Shown: positions 1-8,564 of the stretch, piece by piece
Layout of the letters: the number at the start of each line of letters is the position of its first letter
Numbering within the stretch: the stretch's first letter is position 1
Virus record (IMG/VR): IMGVR_UViG_3300046616_000409
Coordinates: 1 to 36,616 of that record
Strand: one strand, 5' to 3'
DNA length: 36,616 nt
DNA from: a virus
The notes under the pieces: model-generated
Seen by the model: the letters and a program-made list of their open reading frames with translations, nothing else
Told to the model about the DNA's origin: nothing
Databases searched by the model: none
Made by a program: the position numbers and the translations under genes

Positions 1-127
1 TTGATTTCGGTCCAGGCATTGGCGAAGTACAGCTTCACCTGGTCCCAGTTCTGATAGATGAGGTAGCCGGCGCCGGCCAGTACAGCCACGACGGCGGCGA
101 TGGCCAGCGCTACAGGGTTGGCGGCCA
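1..127. repeat. Terminal redundancy, copy 1 (circular overlap)
   Basis: These 127 bases are identical to the last 127 bases of the window (36490-36616). They lie inside the tape-measure reading frame, and joining the ends restores one uninterrupted frame, so this is an assembly overlap of a circular molecule and not a biological long terminal repeat. The unique length is 36,489 bp. Confidence 0.95.
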
Positions 128-2363
128 GCCCCCACAGGGCGATGCTGACGGCACGAATAGCTGTAACCAGTCCACCGCTGAAGGTTACGGCCAGCACTCT
201 CAGCAAGCCCAGAAGTGTGGGGATTTTCAGCCCCACCATGGAGAGTGCGAAACGCACGGCGAGGAAAGGGCCAAGCACGCCGGCAATGCCGAGTGCGACG
301 ACGCCGAAGCCAGCAGACAGGGCTGCAATCCCGGCCGTGACTTTCAACAGGCTTGCAACGAGCGTGGGGTTTTGGGTGGCCCAGGTGTTCACCCGCTCAA
401 TGATGCGGTTAAAACCGTCGACCAGCTCGATGAGGGTTGGTCGCAGCGTTTCGCCCAGGGCGCTGCTGAGGTTGAACATTCGGTTTTGTGTCATCTGCCA
501 GCGGGCTGACAGGGCTTCACTGCGGATGTCGCCCTCGCGTTGCATCGATCCGCTGCCCTTGGTGCTGTTCACCAGCTCGAGCTGGCGGCGGTACTCGCCG
601 ATTTTGGCGGCGAGCTTTGCGGCGTCGTCGCCGTATTCCTTGCCGAACAGCTCAGTCATAACGCCAAGCTGTTTGGCCTTGGGCAACTTGCTCACCGCAG
701 CCAGCACCTTTTGAATGGTGCCAGTGGCGTCTTTGGCCATGCCTTCTTGCACGGCTTTCGCTTCCAGCCCAACCGCCGCCAGTCCTTTCTGAAACTTCTT
801 CGGCTGCTGCGTCGCAATTGCCAGTTCACGGATCATGGCGTTGGTGGCCGTTCCCGCGACTTCCGCCGAAGCACCCAGGGTCAGGAAGGTGGAGCCCAGC
901 GCTGCCGCGTCCTTGAACGACATGCCCACCGAGGCCGTGATACCGGCGGTGCGTTGCATCACTTCAATGATGTCGGACCCTTTGGACATGGCGTTATCGT
1001 CAAGGTAGTTGATGGCGTCACCGAGCTGACTGACGTTCTTGATTGGCAGTTTGTAGAGCTGGGCGATACGCGCCAGGCTTTCACCGACCTGGTCGGCGGG
1101 TAGTTCGAAAGCCGTGGCGGCCGTGCCCGCGACGCGGGCGAATTCGAGCAGGTTGTCCTTGCCCTGAATACCCATCCGCGCACCGCCCTCGACGAGCGCA
1201 GCAATGTCCGTGGTGGCCATGGGAATGCTTTCTCCCATCTTCTTGATGGCTGCCCCCATGTCGTAATAGGTCTGGGTGAGTTTGCCGTTGTCGTCTCGGG
1301 CACCCTCGACCTGCTTGGCGACACCGGCCATGGCGTCCTCGAAGCTCGAATAGTTCTTCACCATTGCCAGAATCGGTAGCCCAGCGGCCGCACCGGTGGC
1401 GACAGCACTGGCGCCCGCGCCTGCCGTAACGCCCACCATCTCTCGACTCCTGCCAAAGTTGGCGCGCAGCTTCGCTGCTCGGGCATGTTGCGCACTCATG
1501 GCCGCCATGCGCTTGCTTTGGGTATCGATGCTGGTGTTGGCGGCGTCGATTTGGCTCTTGAGTTTGAGCTCGTGTGCGCCAAGGGCGTTGGTGTTGATTC
1601 CAGCTTCTTTGAGCTGTGTGGCGAGGCTGGCCAGCTTGGCTTTCTGCTGTCCGTACTGTTCACCCAGTCGTTTGGATTCGCCTGTCTGCTGACGCAACAG
1701 GGCAAGTTGGGCCTTGTGCGGTTGCTCCAGCCGGCGCAGCTCTTCGCGCAGGCCGGCATGCCCTGTCCGGGCGGAACGTAGCTGCGCATTGCCGGCGGTG
1801 TAGCGTTCGGAAAGGTTTTTTTCCTTGGCGGCCAGTTGGTCGAGCTCGACCTTGCGGGCTCGCTGAGCCGTGGTCAGTTGTTCGTATTCGACGCGCTGCT
1901 TGTCGGTCAGGGTGTTGCCCTGGCTGGTCACCGCATTGAGGGCGGCAATCTGGGTTCGTGCTTTGCTGAACTCATCACGGACCAACCCAAGGGCATCACG
2001 TGAGCTGGTGAGTTCGCGCTTCAGTTCGCCCTGGGTGTCCTTGAGCGCATCGAACTTTTGCCGTGACTGTTCAACCAGCGCCTGGGTAGGGGCCAACTGC
2101 TGACGTACTTTGGCCGTGGCGCGACTGAGTTCACCGAGCTTGGCGTTGCTGGCCTCCAGCGTTGCCGATGTCTCGCGGTTGACGGCTTGCAGTTCGCGCC
2201 AGGCGCTGACGTCCTTCTGTTGGGTGTTGAGTTCCTTGAGACGGTCGCGGGCGTCCTTCAGCGCCCGGGCAGTTTCGAGGCTGCCCTGGCTGATTTGCCG
2301 TAGCGGCGCGGAGGCCTTGTCGATGGCATTGAGCAATACCTGAAGTCGTAGATCATTGGCCAT
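1..2363 (-). CDS. T: Tail tape measure protein, N-terminal part (P2 gpT type)
   Basis: This is the first 787 codons of the tape measure, the protein that sets tail length and is ejected with DNA. The start ATG (MANDLRLQVLLN) is preceded by TTAGGAGTAG, a good ribosome site, and overlaps the end of E'. Residues 1 to about 300 are charged and rich in heptad-like Leu/Glu/Arg/Lys, as expected for a coiled coil. A Gly/Ala-rich hydrophobic stretch follows, then a TP901/P2-type tape-measure core, and a cluster of hydrophobic segments towards the window edge (around residues 650-800). The frame runs off the left end and continues at 36489. Joined, the gene has 1,067 codons including the stop. It follows E/E' and precedes U, the P2 order. 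Confidence 0.93.
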   Translation of the reverse strand, partial: MANDLRLQVLLNAIDKASAPLRQISQGSLETARALKDARDRLKELNTQQKDVSAWRELQAVNRETSATLEASNAKLGELSRATAKVRQQLAPTQALVEQSRQKFDALKDTQGELKRELTSSRDALGLVRDEFSKARTQIAALNAVTSQGNTLTDKQRVEYEQLTTAQRARKVELDQLAAKEKNLSERYTAGNAQLRSARTGHAGLREELRRLEQPHKAQLALLRQQTGESKRLGEQYGQQKAKLASLATQLKEAGINTNALGAHELKLKSQIDAANTSIDTQSKRMAAMSAQHARAAKLRANFGRSREMVGVTAGAGASAVATGAAAGLPILAMVKNYSSFEDAMAGVAKQVEGARDDNGKLTQTYYDMGAAIKKMGESIPMATTDIAALVEGGARMGIQGKDNLLEFARVAGTAATAFELPADQVGESLARIAQLYKLPIKNVSQLGDAINYLDDNAMSKGSDIIEVMQRTAGITASVGMSFKDAAALGSTFLTLGASAEVAGTATNAMIRELAIATQQPKKFQKGLAAVGLEAKAVQEGMAKDATGTIQKVLAAVSKLPKAKQLGVMTELFGKEYGDDAAKLAAKIGEYRRQLELVNSTKGSGSMQREGDIRSEALSARWQMTQNRMFNLSSALGETLRPTLIELVDGFNRIIERVNTWATQNPTLVASLLKVTAGIAALSAGFGVVALGIAGVLGPFLAVRFALSMVGLKIPTLLGLLRVLAVTFSGGLVTAIRAVSIALWGLAANPVALAIAAVVAVLAGAGYLIYQNWDQVKLYFANAWTEI

Positions 2364-2472
2364 CGGCGCTACTCCTAACCCGCGCCCTCTCGCGCCAGTC
2401 CATCAGTTCCTGCAGGCCCAGCCGATCCATGTCGGCTGGTGCCCAGTGAAAGACCACGGCCAGATCGGCCAT
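2353..2472 (-). CDS. E': GpE' / GpE-family tail assembly chaperone frame
   Basis: This 39-codon frame begins MADLAVVFHW and ends WRERARVRSSADGQ, the characteristic GpE-family sequence. In P2 this frame is expressed mainly as an extension of gpE after a -1 ribosomal frameshift. Here the slippery heptamer at 2523-2529 lies near the end of E, and the shifted frame is open from there through this ATG to the stop at 2353. The extended E+E' protein acts as the chaperone on the tape measure in tail assembly and is absent from the virion. The stop overlaps the start of T. Whether the internal ATG is also used is unknown. Confidence 0.85.
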   Translation of the reverse strand: MADLAVVFHWAPADMDRLGLQELMDWRERARVRSSADGQ

Positions 2473-2480
2473 GGCGTCCT

Positions 2481-2828
2481 CTACGCAACGAGGGATGCAT
2501 CCGTCTTCGCCTGCTTCTGCAGCAAAAAACCGACGACCTTGCCGCCGATGGCTAGCAGGTCGGCTGGGTCCATGCCGGCAGCTTCTGGGGCGGTGATGCC
2601 AGGCGAGCTGATGCGCGGGATGACCTTGATCAGGCTGGCCACGTCGAGGTTCAGCAGCTCGGCCAGATGGATGCCACGCAGTTCACCCGCGCAAGGTTTG
2701 CGCAGCGTGACGGTGCTGATGAGTTGATTGCCGCGCTGGATGGGGGTGTCGAGCTCAACGGTGTTTTCGTTGTGCTTGCTCTCTTCAGGCGCGGTAACAG
2801 TAGATTTTTCGGTGTCAGGTGTAGGCAT
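2481..2828 (-). CDS. E: Tail assembly chaperone gpE
   Basis: This 115-residue protein has the P2 gpE layout: a disordered Thr/Glu-rich N-terminus, then a conserved stretch with TLRKPCAGELRGI and LPxIS/TA-type residues, ending GKVVGFLLQKQAK. The ATG follows a good GGAGAACACC ribosome site, the same context used by the tube gene upstream. The 3' end carries the T TTT TTG slippery site from which E' is made. It lies between the tube (FII) and tape measure (T) genes, as in P2. Partner of the tape measure during assembly by analogy with P2 and lambda gpG/gpGT. Confidence 0.9.
   Translation of the reverse strand: MPTPDTEKSTVTAPEESKHNENTVELDTPIQRGNQLISTVTLRKPCAGELRGIHLAELLNLDVASLIKVIPRISSPGITAPEAAGMDPADLLAIGGKVVGFLLQKQAKTDASLVA
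2523..2529 (-). promoter_or_regulatory. Programmed -1 frameshift slippery site (T TTT TTG)
   Basis: On the - strand the E frame reads GGT TTT TTG CTG, which contains the heptamer T TTT TTG in the correct phase for -1 slippage, the same heptamer used in P2 gene E. The -1 frame is open from here to 2353 and encodes the GpE' sequence. No obvious pseudoknot was resolved by eye. Confidence 0.88.
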
Positions 2829-2852
2829 GGTGTTCTCCAGGAGGTGGGGTGC

Positions 2853-2868
2853 GCCCTCGATCGAGGGC
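2853..2868. other. Perfect palindrome in FII-E spacer
   Basis: GCCCTCGATCGAGGGC is a 16-base perfect dyad in the 48-base gap between the tube and E genes. There is no T run after it on the - strand, so it is unlikely to be a full terminator. In RNA it could form only an intramolecular hairpin with a small loop; an mRNA-processing or stability element is possible. Confidence 0.5.
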
Positions 2869-2876
2869 CATTCGAA

Positions 2877-3392
2877 TTAGATGCCCAGGGCTTTGCGCTG
2901 GGCTTCGAGCATGTCGACGCCGTCGACCATCTCAACGAAATTGAGCAGGTCGATTTCGATGATGACTTCACCGTCGACGATCAGTTTGTAATAGCTGCAG
3001 GTGGTGGTCATGCCGTGCTCGGTGTCTTCACCCGGCTGGGCATCGCCCATTTCGATGGTCTCGTGACGGCCACGCACAACGATTTCCACGCTGCTCATTT
3101 CCTCGGTGTCGTCCTGCTGGAAAGCACCGGTAAAGCGCAACAGCACACCGGATGCCTTGACCATGCCGAACTGGCGCAGCGAGATCAGATCAAGGCCGCC
3201 GGTTTTCCATTCCAGCTGAATGCCGTCGTCGGAAAAGCCCAGGTCTGCCTTGACCGGGCCGTTCATACCGCCACCGCGATAGGCTTCCATCTTGCGGCCG
3301 AGGGAGGGCAAGGTGACGGACTTAGCGACGGCCAGGTAGCTGCTGCCGTCGTTGAAAAGGTTCATGTTCTTGAGTTTGCGAGGCAGGGCCAT
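2877..3392 (-). CDS. FII: Major tail tube protein (P2 gpFII)
   Basis: This 171-residue protein begins MALPRKLKNMNLFNDG, the typical start of P2 FII tube proteins, and is of family length. It polymerises into the inner tube of the contractile tail around the tape measure. The ATG has a CGGAGAACACCGCC ribosome site. It sits 57 bases downstream of the sheath gene and 48 bases upstream of E. Each spacer contains a GC-rich hairpin, which could help set different yields for these highly expressed structural genes. Confidence 0.95.
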   Translation of the reverse strand: MALPRKLKNMNLFNDGSSYLAVAKSVTLPSLGRKMEAYRGGGMNGPVKADLGFSDDGIQLEWKTGGLDLISLRQFGMVKASGVLLRFTGAFQQDDTEEMSSVEIVVRGRHETIEMGDAQPGEDTEHGMTTTCSYYKLIVDGEVIIEIDLLNFVEMVDGVDMLEAQRKALGI

Positions 3393-3425
3393 GGCGGTGT
3401 TCTCCGGTCGGCTGGCGCAGGGTTT

Positions 3426-3443
3426 CCTCCCCGTGAGGGGAGG
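3426..3443. other. GNRA-type hairpin in FI-FII spacer
   Basis: CCTCCCC-GTGA-GGGGAGG forms a 7-bp all-GC-rich stem with a four-base loop in the 57-base sheath-tube spacer. There is no following T run in the direction of transcription, so it is not an intrinsic terminator. It could be a stability or processing structure between two abundant structural cistrons. Confidence 0.5.
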
Positions 3444-3449
3444 CCCGGG

Positions 3450-4622
3450 TTAGCTGTTGAGGCGGCTGGCAAAGTCGACCAGGTAGCGGTCGGTGATGCG
3501 CTGACGCAGGGTGAGGTCTTCCAGCGGCGGCACCGGGGTGTAGTCGTAGTCGATGTACAACTTGCCGGCCTTGAGCGTGGTTTCGTCGTTGATGTCGTCG
3601 GGGAACCAGGCGCTGCCGCCGATCAGGTAACCGCCGGCGATCATTTCGCGGAACTTGTCGTTGATGCTTTCGAGCATGTCGCGCACCAGCGATGGGTGCA
3701 TGGGTTTGTCCATGGCCCACATTTGCGCGTTGGCCATGGTGTCGGCCAGCACCTGGGCGGTGCGGGTGTAGTTCTCGAAGGCAAACAACGGATCGTCGCT
3801 GCAGGTGCGACTGCCCCAGAAGCGATAGCCGCCCTCGTTAATCAGCGTGGTGACTTCGTTGCCGTTGAGGTAGTTGGCATCGGTGGCCGGGTTCTGCAGA
3901 TCCCAGAATACGTCGGCGCTGATACCGGTGACGCCGTTAACGGCGACGTTGGACAGGGTTTTGTGCCAGCCCACTTCCTGGTCGATCTTGGCGCGCAGAC
4001 CCAGCGCACGCGCCACGGCCGGAGCGGTGACGGTGGCGTTGGTGACGGTGTTCCAGTTCTGGAAGTCCGGCCAGATGACCATGACTTCGCGGGCACCGAA
4101 GTTCTCGCGATAGGCCGTTGCTTCTTCCTTGGTCTGGCAGTCCGACGCGCTGACATAAGCGAAGGCGCGCAGCTGCTGGGCGATAGCCACCAGCGCAGTG
4201 GCCACGGGCAGGGTGTCGAGACCTGGCACACCGAGAATGCGCGGGGTGACCTTCAAGCGCGACTTGGCCGCGAGCAGGGCTTTCATGCCGGTGTACTTGC
4301 CGGCGGCGGTGGTGGTGCCGATCAGGTTGCTGGTCGTCGCGGCGTCATCGGCGCCGGTGGCGACTCGGACCACGACGGTGACCGGTTTGGTCTGGTCGGC
4401 AATCGCCTGCAGGCTGGCAGCCAGCGTGCCCTCGATGCCCGCTTTGCCGATGGCGGCTTGAATGTTGGTGATCAGGACAGGGGTGTCCAGGGGGAACATC
4501 GTGGCATCGGCGTCTTCGGCAGTACAGACCAGGCCGATGACAGCGGTGGAAACGGTGCGAATGGGGCGCGTGCCCTCGTTGATTTCGAGGACTCGCACGC
4601 CGTGATGGTATTCGTCGGCCAT
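3450..4622 (-). CDS. FI: Tail sheath protein (P2 gpFI)
   Basis: This 390-residue protein starts MADEYHHGVRVLEINEGTRPI, the conserved opening of P2/phiCTX sheath proteins, and contains the family motif FVSASD-like FAYVSASDC and a C-terminal VDFASRLNS. The contractile sheath drives the tail tube through the envelope. The chosen ATG matches family N-termini; its ribosome site is weak. It is the first gene of the FI-FII-E-T-U-D late operon, and an Ogr-type dyad lies 86 bases upstream of the start codon. Its length is normal for the family. Confidence 0.95.
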   Translation of the reverse strand: MADEYHHGVRVLEINEGTRPIRTVSTAVIGLVCTAEDADATMFPLDTPVLITNIQAAIGKAGIEGTLAASLQAIADQTKPVTVVVRVATGADDAATTSNLIGTTTAAGKYTGMKALLAAKSRLKVTPRILGVPGLDTLPVATALVAIAQQLRAFAYVSASDCQTKEEATAYRENFGAREVMVIWPDFQNWNTVTNATVTAPAVARALGLRAKIDQEVGWHKTLSNVAVNGVTGISADVFWDLQNPATDANYLNGNEVTTLINEGGYRFWGSRTCSDDPLFAFENYTRTAQVLADTMANAQMWAMDKPMHPSLVRDMLESINDKFREMIAGGYLIGGSAWFPDDINDETTLKAGKLYIDYDYTPVPPLEDLTLRQRITDRYLVDFASRLNS

Positions 4623-4698
4623 GGTGTTTGCCTGCGCAGTGGTAGAAAGACACTGCACAGGCTGCCGCGCGCGCGCCGGCTGAGCGAGCGCTGGGACT

Positions 4699-4717
4699 TG
4701 TAGCGACTGGTGCTACA
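4699..4717. promoter_or_regulatory. Late-promoter activator site upstream of FI (PF)
   Basis: TGTAGCGACTGGTGCTACA followed by GG is a dyad of the form TGTAG-N9-CTACAGG. The same element recurs at 9181-9199 and 15572-15590, each at a place where P2 has an Ogr-dependent late promoter. In P2 the activator site is centred near -55 and has TGT/ACA ends. Here the centre is 86 bases before the FI start codon, leaving about 30 bases of leader. Direct binding is inferred. Confidence 0.75.
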
Positions 4718-4742
4718 GGTTTGCAGATGATTCTTCAGTAAA

Positions 4743-5147
4743 TCAAGAAGGTGCTACCGGGCGGTGATCAATCAGCGGGAACTCGCCATTTTCCGGCCAG
4801 TCGCGCAGCTGCCGGCGGTACACCTGCAAGGCAGTGTATTGCTCGGCCGTGAGCGTAGTGGCTGTGCCTTCCTCCAACTCGTCACGGTGCCGGGCTACAT
4901 CTCCATCCGTAGCAGCCAGTTTGGCGTCACGCCAGGCGCGCTCGGTGGCGGCCTGTTCTTCCAGCGAAGGCGGTGACGGGTCGGCCAAAAACGGATAACC
5001 GTCATCGCCCCAGGCAATCACCTGGCCAGCGCCCTGGCCCGCCAGCAGCGCCATATGCACGTCAGCGGTAATTTCCACCGCATCCCCCGGAACCGCCTCG
5101 TTAAATTCCGGGTCGTAAAATCCACCCGTAGATTTTGCAGCAAACAT
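4743..5147 (-). CDS. Tail fibre assembly protein
   Basis: This 134-residue protein ends YRRQLRDWPENGEFPLIDHRPVAPS, resembling the C-terminal signature of Caudoviricetes tail-fibre assembly chaperones (P2 gpG / Caudo_TAP type). The N-terminus (GGFYDPEFNEAVPGDAVEI) is common in Pseudomonas phages. It would help fold or trimerise the fibre encoded immediately upstream, 9 bases away. The position between H and FI matches P2 gene G, although sequence identity to gpG is not obvious. Confidence 0.8.
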   Translation of the reverse strand: MFAAKSTGGFYDPEFNEAVPGDAVEITADVHMALLAGQGAGQVIAWGDDGYPFLADPSPPSLEEQAATERAWRDAKLAATDGDVARHRDELEEGTATTLTAEQYTALQVYRRQLRDWPENGEFPLIDHRPVAPS

Positions 5148-5156
5148 AAAACCCCC

Positions 5157-6698
5157 TTAGTTACCGTTGGCTCGCCACGTACCCGCCAAACTCACAACGC
5201 TGGCTGATAGGTTCCAAAACCGTACTTGAGTAAGTGATATCGCTTGGTAGCCCACGCCCGGCGCCGCCGCAGCGGTTGCGCCAGGAGACGGGTTGACGGA
5301 AAAAAGGTTGGCTGGAAAAGCCATCGGGAAGGTAATCACTACGGAACTATTAGCCGCAATTGCGGGAAGAACGCCCCATTGCTCAACGTCCCCTGAAGGG
5401 CTTTTCTTCCATCCAGAAGGGGCCAGCAATGAGGCGAAGTCGGCGTTAACCCCGAGATCGGCCGTCGAGCAAATGATTTGCCAGCCGTTGCCAGCCGTTG
5501 CCAACAGTGTGAGCGACTGACCGGATTTCATTACGAATGTAGGCAGTGAGTTGTTGATAACAGCCCCAACGCCAGCCGCCAATGTAATGCCCGCAGATGA
5601 GCAAAAAATGGTTACTGCCGTTCCGGAACCTCCGGGGATGCCGAGACTATCTGGTGTTGGCAGCGTCAACGTAAGGCCCGGCACAGAAACCCACAGCGCT
5701 CGTCCAATATCAACAATTGTCAGGCTTCTTGATGCGCCTATGGCGGAAAACCCGGAATAGCTACCGAGCGCCTGCTTCAAAAACTCAGAGTTGATCGCCA
5801 ACTTGCTGACGTTGAACTGTGGAGGAGTGGGAACGGTGGGAGTCCCCAAAAATGCTGGTGAATTGATCGGCGCAAAGCCTTGCGTCACGTTCTGGAATGT
5901 CAGTGCTGTCGTGCCCACGACAATCAACCCATCGGTGACCAACTGCCAACGGGTGTCGGCCAGGGTCGCGCCCTGTTCAACCGACGTCAGCAGTGCCGAG
6001 GTGACCTCGGCATTGGTGTCGGCATCCGGTGCCCGCGTCCAAACTGCCGCTGCCGCCAGGTAAATGCCATTGTCCTTGGCCACGGCCTGGTTTTTCACCA
6101 GCACGCGGTCACCGGCCACCAAGGCCACACCGTCCACAGTCTGAAGTCCGGCCAACGCGATGTTGGCCGTGGTCGCGACCTTTACCGATTGCTTGTTGTC
6201 GAGCTTGTTCAGCTCTTCCAGGACTTTCGCGTCGACATAAGAACGGGTGGCCAGCACCACGCTGGGATCGATTTTCAGTTCCACGTTGCTGGAGTTGCTG
6301 ACGATCATGTTCATCCGCACGACCTGTGTGCGGCCAGAGCCTTGTGCCAGCAGTGGCTTGAACGAGGGAGCGCAGTTGGCGATGGCGACCAGGTCGCCGT
6401 CAGCGTCATACAGGCCGATTTCGCGAATCCACCAGCCGCCCACGTCTTCAGGGATGACCTGTTCGGCAACGATGATTGCGCTGTTGGTGGGGTCGACCTT
6501 GAGCTGATTGAGTGGGGCACGCCGACGCTCATGGATCAGTGCGGTCTGCGCGGCGGACGGAATGGGGTCGGTTCCATTGGCATCGCCGACGCCCATCTGG
6601 GTGATCTTCCAGGCGATGCCCAGGGCATCAGCGTTAGCCTGTTTGGCGGTGCCAATGTTGGTCAGGATGGCGAAAAACTGAGAGGTCTGGTCGATCAT
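5157..6698 (-). CDS. H: Tail fibre protein (P2 gpH position)
   Basis: This 513-residue protein is the host-recognition fibre. Residues 1 to about 160 (MIDQTSQFFAILTNIG to RSYVDAKV) match the conserved baseplate-attachment domain of P2-like fibres (DUF3751 type), with the family motif GGWWIREIGLYD. A middle repeat-like module contains VDGVALVAGDRVLVKNQ and DNGIYL, seen in many fibre shafts. The C-terminus (VEQWGVLPA, then a Ser/Val-rich beta region ending AGTWRANGN) looks like a receptor-binding tip. It is shorter than P2 gpH. The start overlaps the end of gene I by four bases. The tip is the part most likely to vary among relatives. Confidence 0.92.
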   Translation of the reverse strand: MIDQTSQFFAILTNIGTAKQANADALGIAWKITQMGVGDANGTDPIPSAAQTALIHERRRAPLNQLKVDPTNSAIIVAEQVIPEDVGGWWIREIGLYDADGDLVAIANCAPSFKPLLAQGSGRTQVVRMNMIVSNSSNVELKIDPSVVLATRSYVDAKVLEELNKLDNKQSVKVATTANIALAGLQTVDGVALVAGDRVLVKNQAVAKDNGIYLAAAAVWTRAPDADTNAEVTSALLTSVEQGATLADTRWQLVTDGLIVVGTTALTFQNVTQGFAPINSPAFLGTPTVPTPPQFNVSKLAINSEFLKQALGSYSGFSAIGASRSLTIVDIGRALWVSVPGLTLTLPTPDSLGIPGGSGTAVTIFCSSAGITLAAGVGAVINNSLPTFVMKSGQSLTLLATAGNGWQIICSTADLGVNADFASLLAPSGWKKSPSGDVEQWGVLPAIAANSSVVITFPMAFPANLFSVNPSPGATAAAAPGVGYQAISLTQVRFWNLSASVVSLAGTWRANGN

Positions 6699-7312
6699 GG
6701 GAATACATCCAGAGTGTCGATGGTGTGGTCGCGGCCGCCCCGGCCAATGACGCCGGTGACTTCGATGTCGCGTTGAGTGGGCGGGTACACGGTGATTTCG
6801 TCGCCCTCGTAGATCGCCGCGCCCATGTAGAGGCGCCCGGTGGTTTCGAGGCTGATGGCCAGGCCTGTCAGGTGCCGGCTTCGTGGTTTGGCGTCATCAA
6901 TGAGGAAGGTCAGCTCCTGGTACATCTCATCGGTGATACCGGTTTCCAGCACCCCGACCTTTATGGCGAAGGTCCCTGGCACCCCTTCGGGGGCGGTCTG
7001 CCACCACTCCATCACCTCGATCAGGTAACCCAATGGCTCGACGACGCGGCGCAGGGCGCCGATGGTGCCCTTGTGCGAGTGGATGTAAAACGACGCACGA
7101 ATGGCGGCACGCTTGGTGGCTTCCGTCCACTTGCTGTCCCAGCGATCCACGGAAAAGGCCCAGGCCAGATACGGCAGAAACTCCACCGGGCACAGCATGG
7201 GGTTCCACAGCAGGCGCAGCGGAATGGGCGTGCGCTGAATTTGCGCTAAAGCCTCAGCCGCCAAGTGTTCCAGCTGGCTGGCTTTGCGCGGCAACAACGA
7301 TCCGGCGCCCAT
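6695..7312 (-). CDS. I: Baseplate protein gpI
   Basis: This 205-residue protein has the P2 gpI/tail-protein-I signature: LEHLAAEALAQI near the N-terminus, LPYLAWAFSVDRWD, and HKGTIGALRRVVEPLGY, followed by an acidic middle and a C-terminal extension. It is a wedge-like component connecting the fibre to the baseplate. The start shares one base with the stop of J (TAATG) and its end overlaps H by four bases, so translation is probably coupled. Confidence 0.93.
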   Translation of the reverse strand: MGAGSLLPRKASQLEHLAAEALAQIQRTPIPLRLLWNPMLCPVEFLPYLAWAFSVDRWDSKWTEATKRAAIRASFYIHSHKGTIGALRRVVEPLGYLIEVMEWWQTAPEGVPGTFAIKVGVLETGITDEMYQELTFLIDDAKPRSRHLTGLAISLETTGRLYMGAAIYEGDEITVYPPTQRDIEVTGVIGRGGRDHTIDTLDVFP

Positions 7313-8223
7313 TATTCAACCCCCTGCGTGAGGGTAATCCCGGTGCAATACGGAGCCTGGTAAGGCGTGGCGGTGATATCGATCCAGCCGTCCAGCTCGA
7401 CCTTGCGCACCCCTTCGACGTGCAGCGCGGCGTGGATGCCTGACTCGGAAACTTCCATAGCCAGTCGGCGGCGTTGATTCACATAAGCCTGCAGGCGCTG
7501 GTTGGCGGCGGCCAAAATGGGCTCGGACTCGGGACCATTGGTTTTCAGGTACAAGCGGGCATTGACCTGGTACGGCAGAACGGCCGCGCTCTGCACCGTC
7601 AGGCGATCCGCCACCGGGCGGCGATCGTCGTCGCTGAGGTAGGCTTTGACGATGTTGAGCAAGGTCGCATCCGCGCTGCCATTGCCCAAGAGGGATTGCA
7701 CGGTGACCACCACAGTGGCGGGGCTTGGGCTTTCCGCCGTGGCATCGGCCACCCGTCCGTCAGCGGCACGGGCGTGAAAGATGTAGCTGTTGCGTGGGCC
7801 GGCGGTGCTGAGGCCTTCGAACGCCATCTGCGCACGTTCGCGCAAGCTGTCGTAGCTCTCCAGAATTTCGGGGCTCGGCGGTACGGCATTGGGGTTGCCG
7901 ACCTGCACTACCAGGCGCTGGACGTTGTAGTTGGCGGCCAGGTTCTCCAGATCGGCGCCTTGGGCGAGGGCAAGCATGTTGGCCACGGCACCTTCGTTGA
8001 CGCGCTGGCGCCAGATGGTTTCGCGGTAGGCATTTTCTTCGAGCAGCTTGGTCAGCGGCTCCGACTCCAATTCGAGGCGGGCGGCAATTTTCGCTTGATC
8101 TTCCACCGGCCAAAGGCTGACGGCATAGGCCTTGCGCTCGGCCAGGATCAGTTCGTAGTCAATCTGCTCAACGATTTGTGGTGCTGGGAGCTGACTGAGG
8201 TCGATTGGGACAAAGGTGTTCAT
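7312..8223 (-). CDS. J: Baseplate assembly protein gpJ
   Basis: This 303-residue protein matches the P2 gpJ/Baseplate_J family: the N-terminus has IDLSQLPAP and VEQIDYELI, the middle has NYNVQRLVVQVG and GPRNSYIFHARAAD, and the C-terminal half carries the YLSDDDRRPVADRLTVQSA motif. It forms the wedge of the contractile baseplate. Four-base ATGA overlap with W upstream and a one-base overlap with I downstream. Length is normal. Confidence 0.95.
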   Translation of the reverse strand: MNTFVPIDLSQLPAPQIVEQIDYELILAERKAYAVSLWPVEDQAKIAARLELESEPLTKLLEENAYRETIWRQRVNEGAVANMLALAQGADLENLAANYNVQRLVVQVGNPNAVPPSPEILESYDSLRERAQMAFEGLSTAGPRNSYIFHARAADGRVADATAESPSPATVVVTVQSLLGNGSADATLLNIVKAYLSDDDRRPVADRLTVQSAAVLPYQVNARLYLKTNGPESEPILAAANQRLQAYVNQRRRLAMEVSESGIHAALHVEGVRKVELDGWIDITATPYQAPYCTGITLTQGVE

Positions 8224-8564
8224 ACGCTAGCCCCCAGTTGCAGCGGAATACTCAGGTTGTGTTGCTGGTTGCTGTCGACTTCGGTGCCTTCCAGCTCCAA
8301 TACGACCTGTCCCTGCAGGCTGACGCCGCTGAACTGCACACGGCTGAGGCTGATCCGCGTTTCCCAGCGCAGCAAGGCCATGGCCGTGGCGGCATACACG
8401 CGCAGGCGCGTGGCATCGTTGAAGGGATGGTCGACCAGCTCGGGCAACAAACTGCCGTACTCGCGGCGCATCACGCGGGTGCCAATGCGCGTGGTCAGGA
8501 TGTCGGCAATGGACTGGATGATGCTGTCCTGGTCATTGATGGCGCCGCCGGTGTCTCTGTTCAT
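8220..8564 (-). CDS. W: Baseplate protein gpW (gp25-like)
   Basis: This 114-residue protein is the T4 gp25/P2 gpW-like lysozyme-fold baseplate component that nucleates sheath assembly. It shows the family core DQDSIIQSIADILTTRIGTRVMRREYGSLLPELVDHP near the N-terminus. It has ATGA overlaps with V and J, so the V-W-J-I-H genes form one translationally coupled set. Confidence 0.94.
   Translation of the reverse strand: MNRDTGGAINDQDSIIQSIADILTTRIGTRVMRREYGSLLPELVDHPFNDATRLRVYAATAMALLRWETRISLSRVQFSGVSLQGQVVLELEGTEVDSNQQHNLSIPLQLGASV

Noticed and set aside
2667-4703. 678-codon open frame on the + strand across the sheath, tube and E genes
   Set aside because: It is antisense to three well-recognised P2 structural genes, its composition (rich in Gly, Val, Asp, His and Gln) is what high-GC antisense frames give, and it has no family resemblance.
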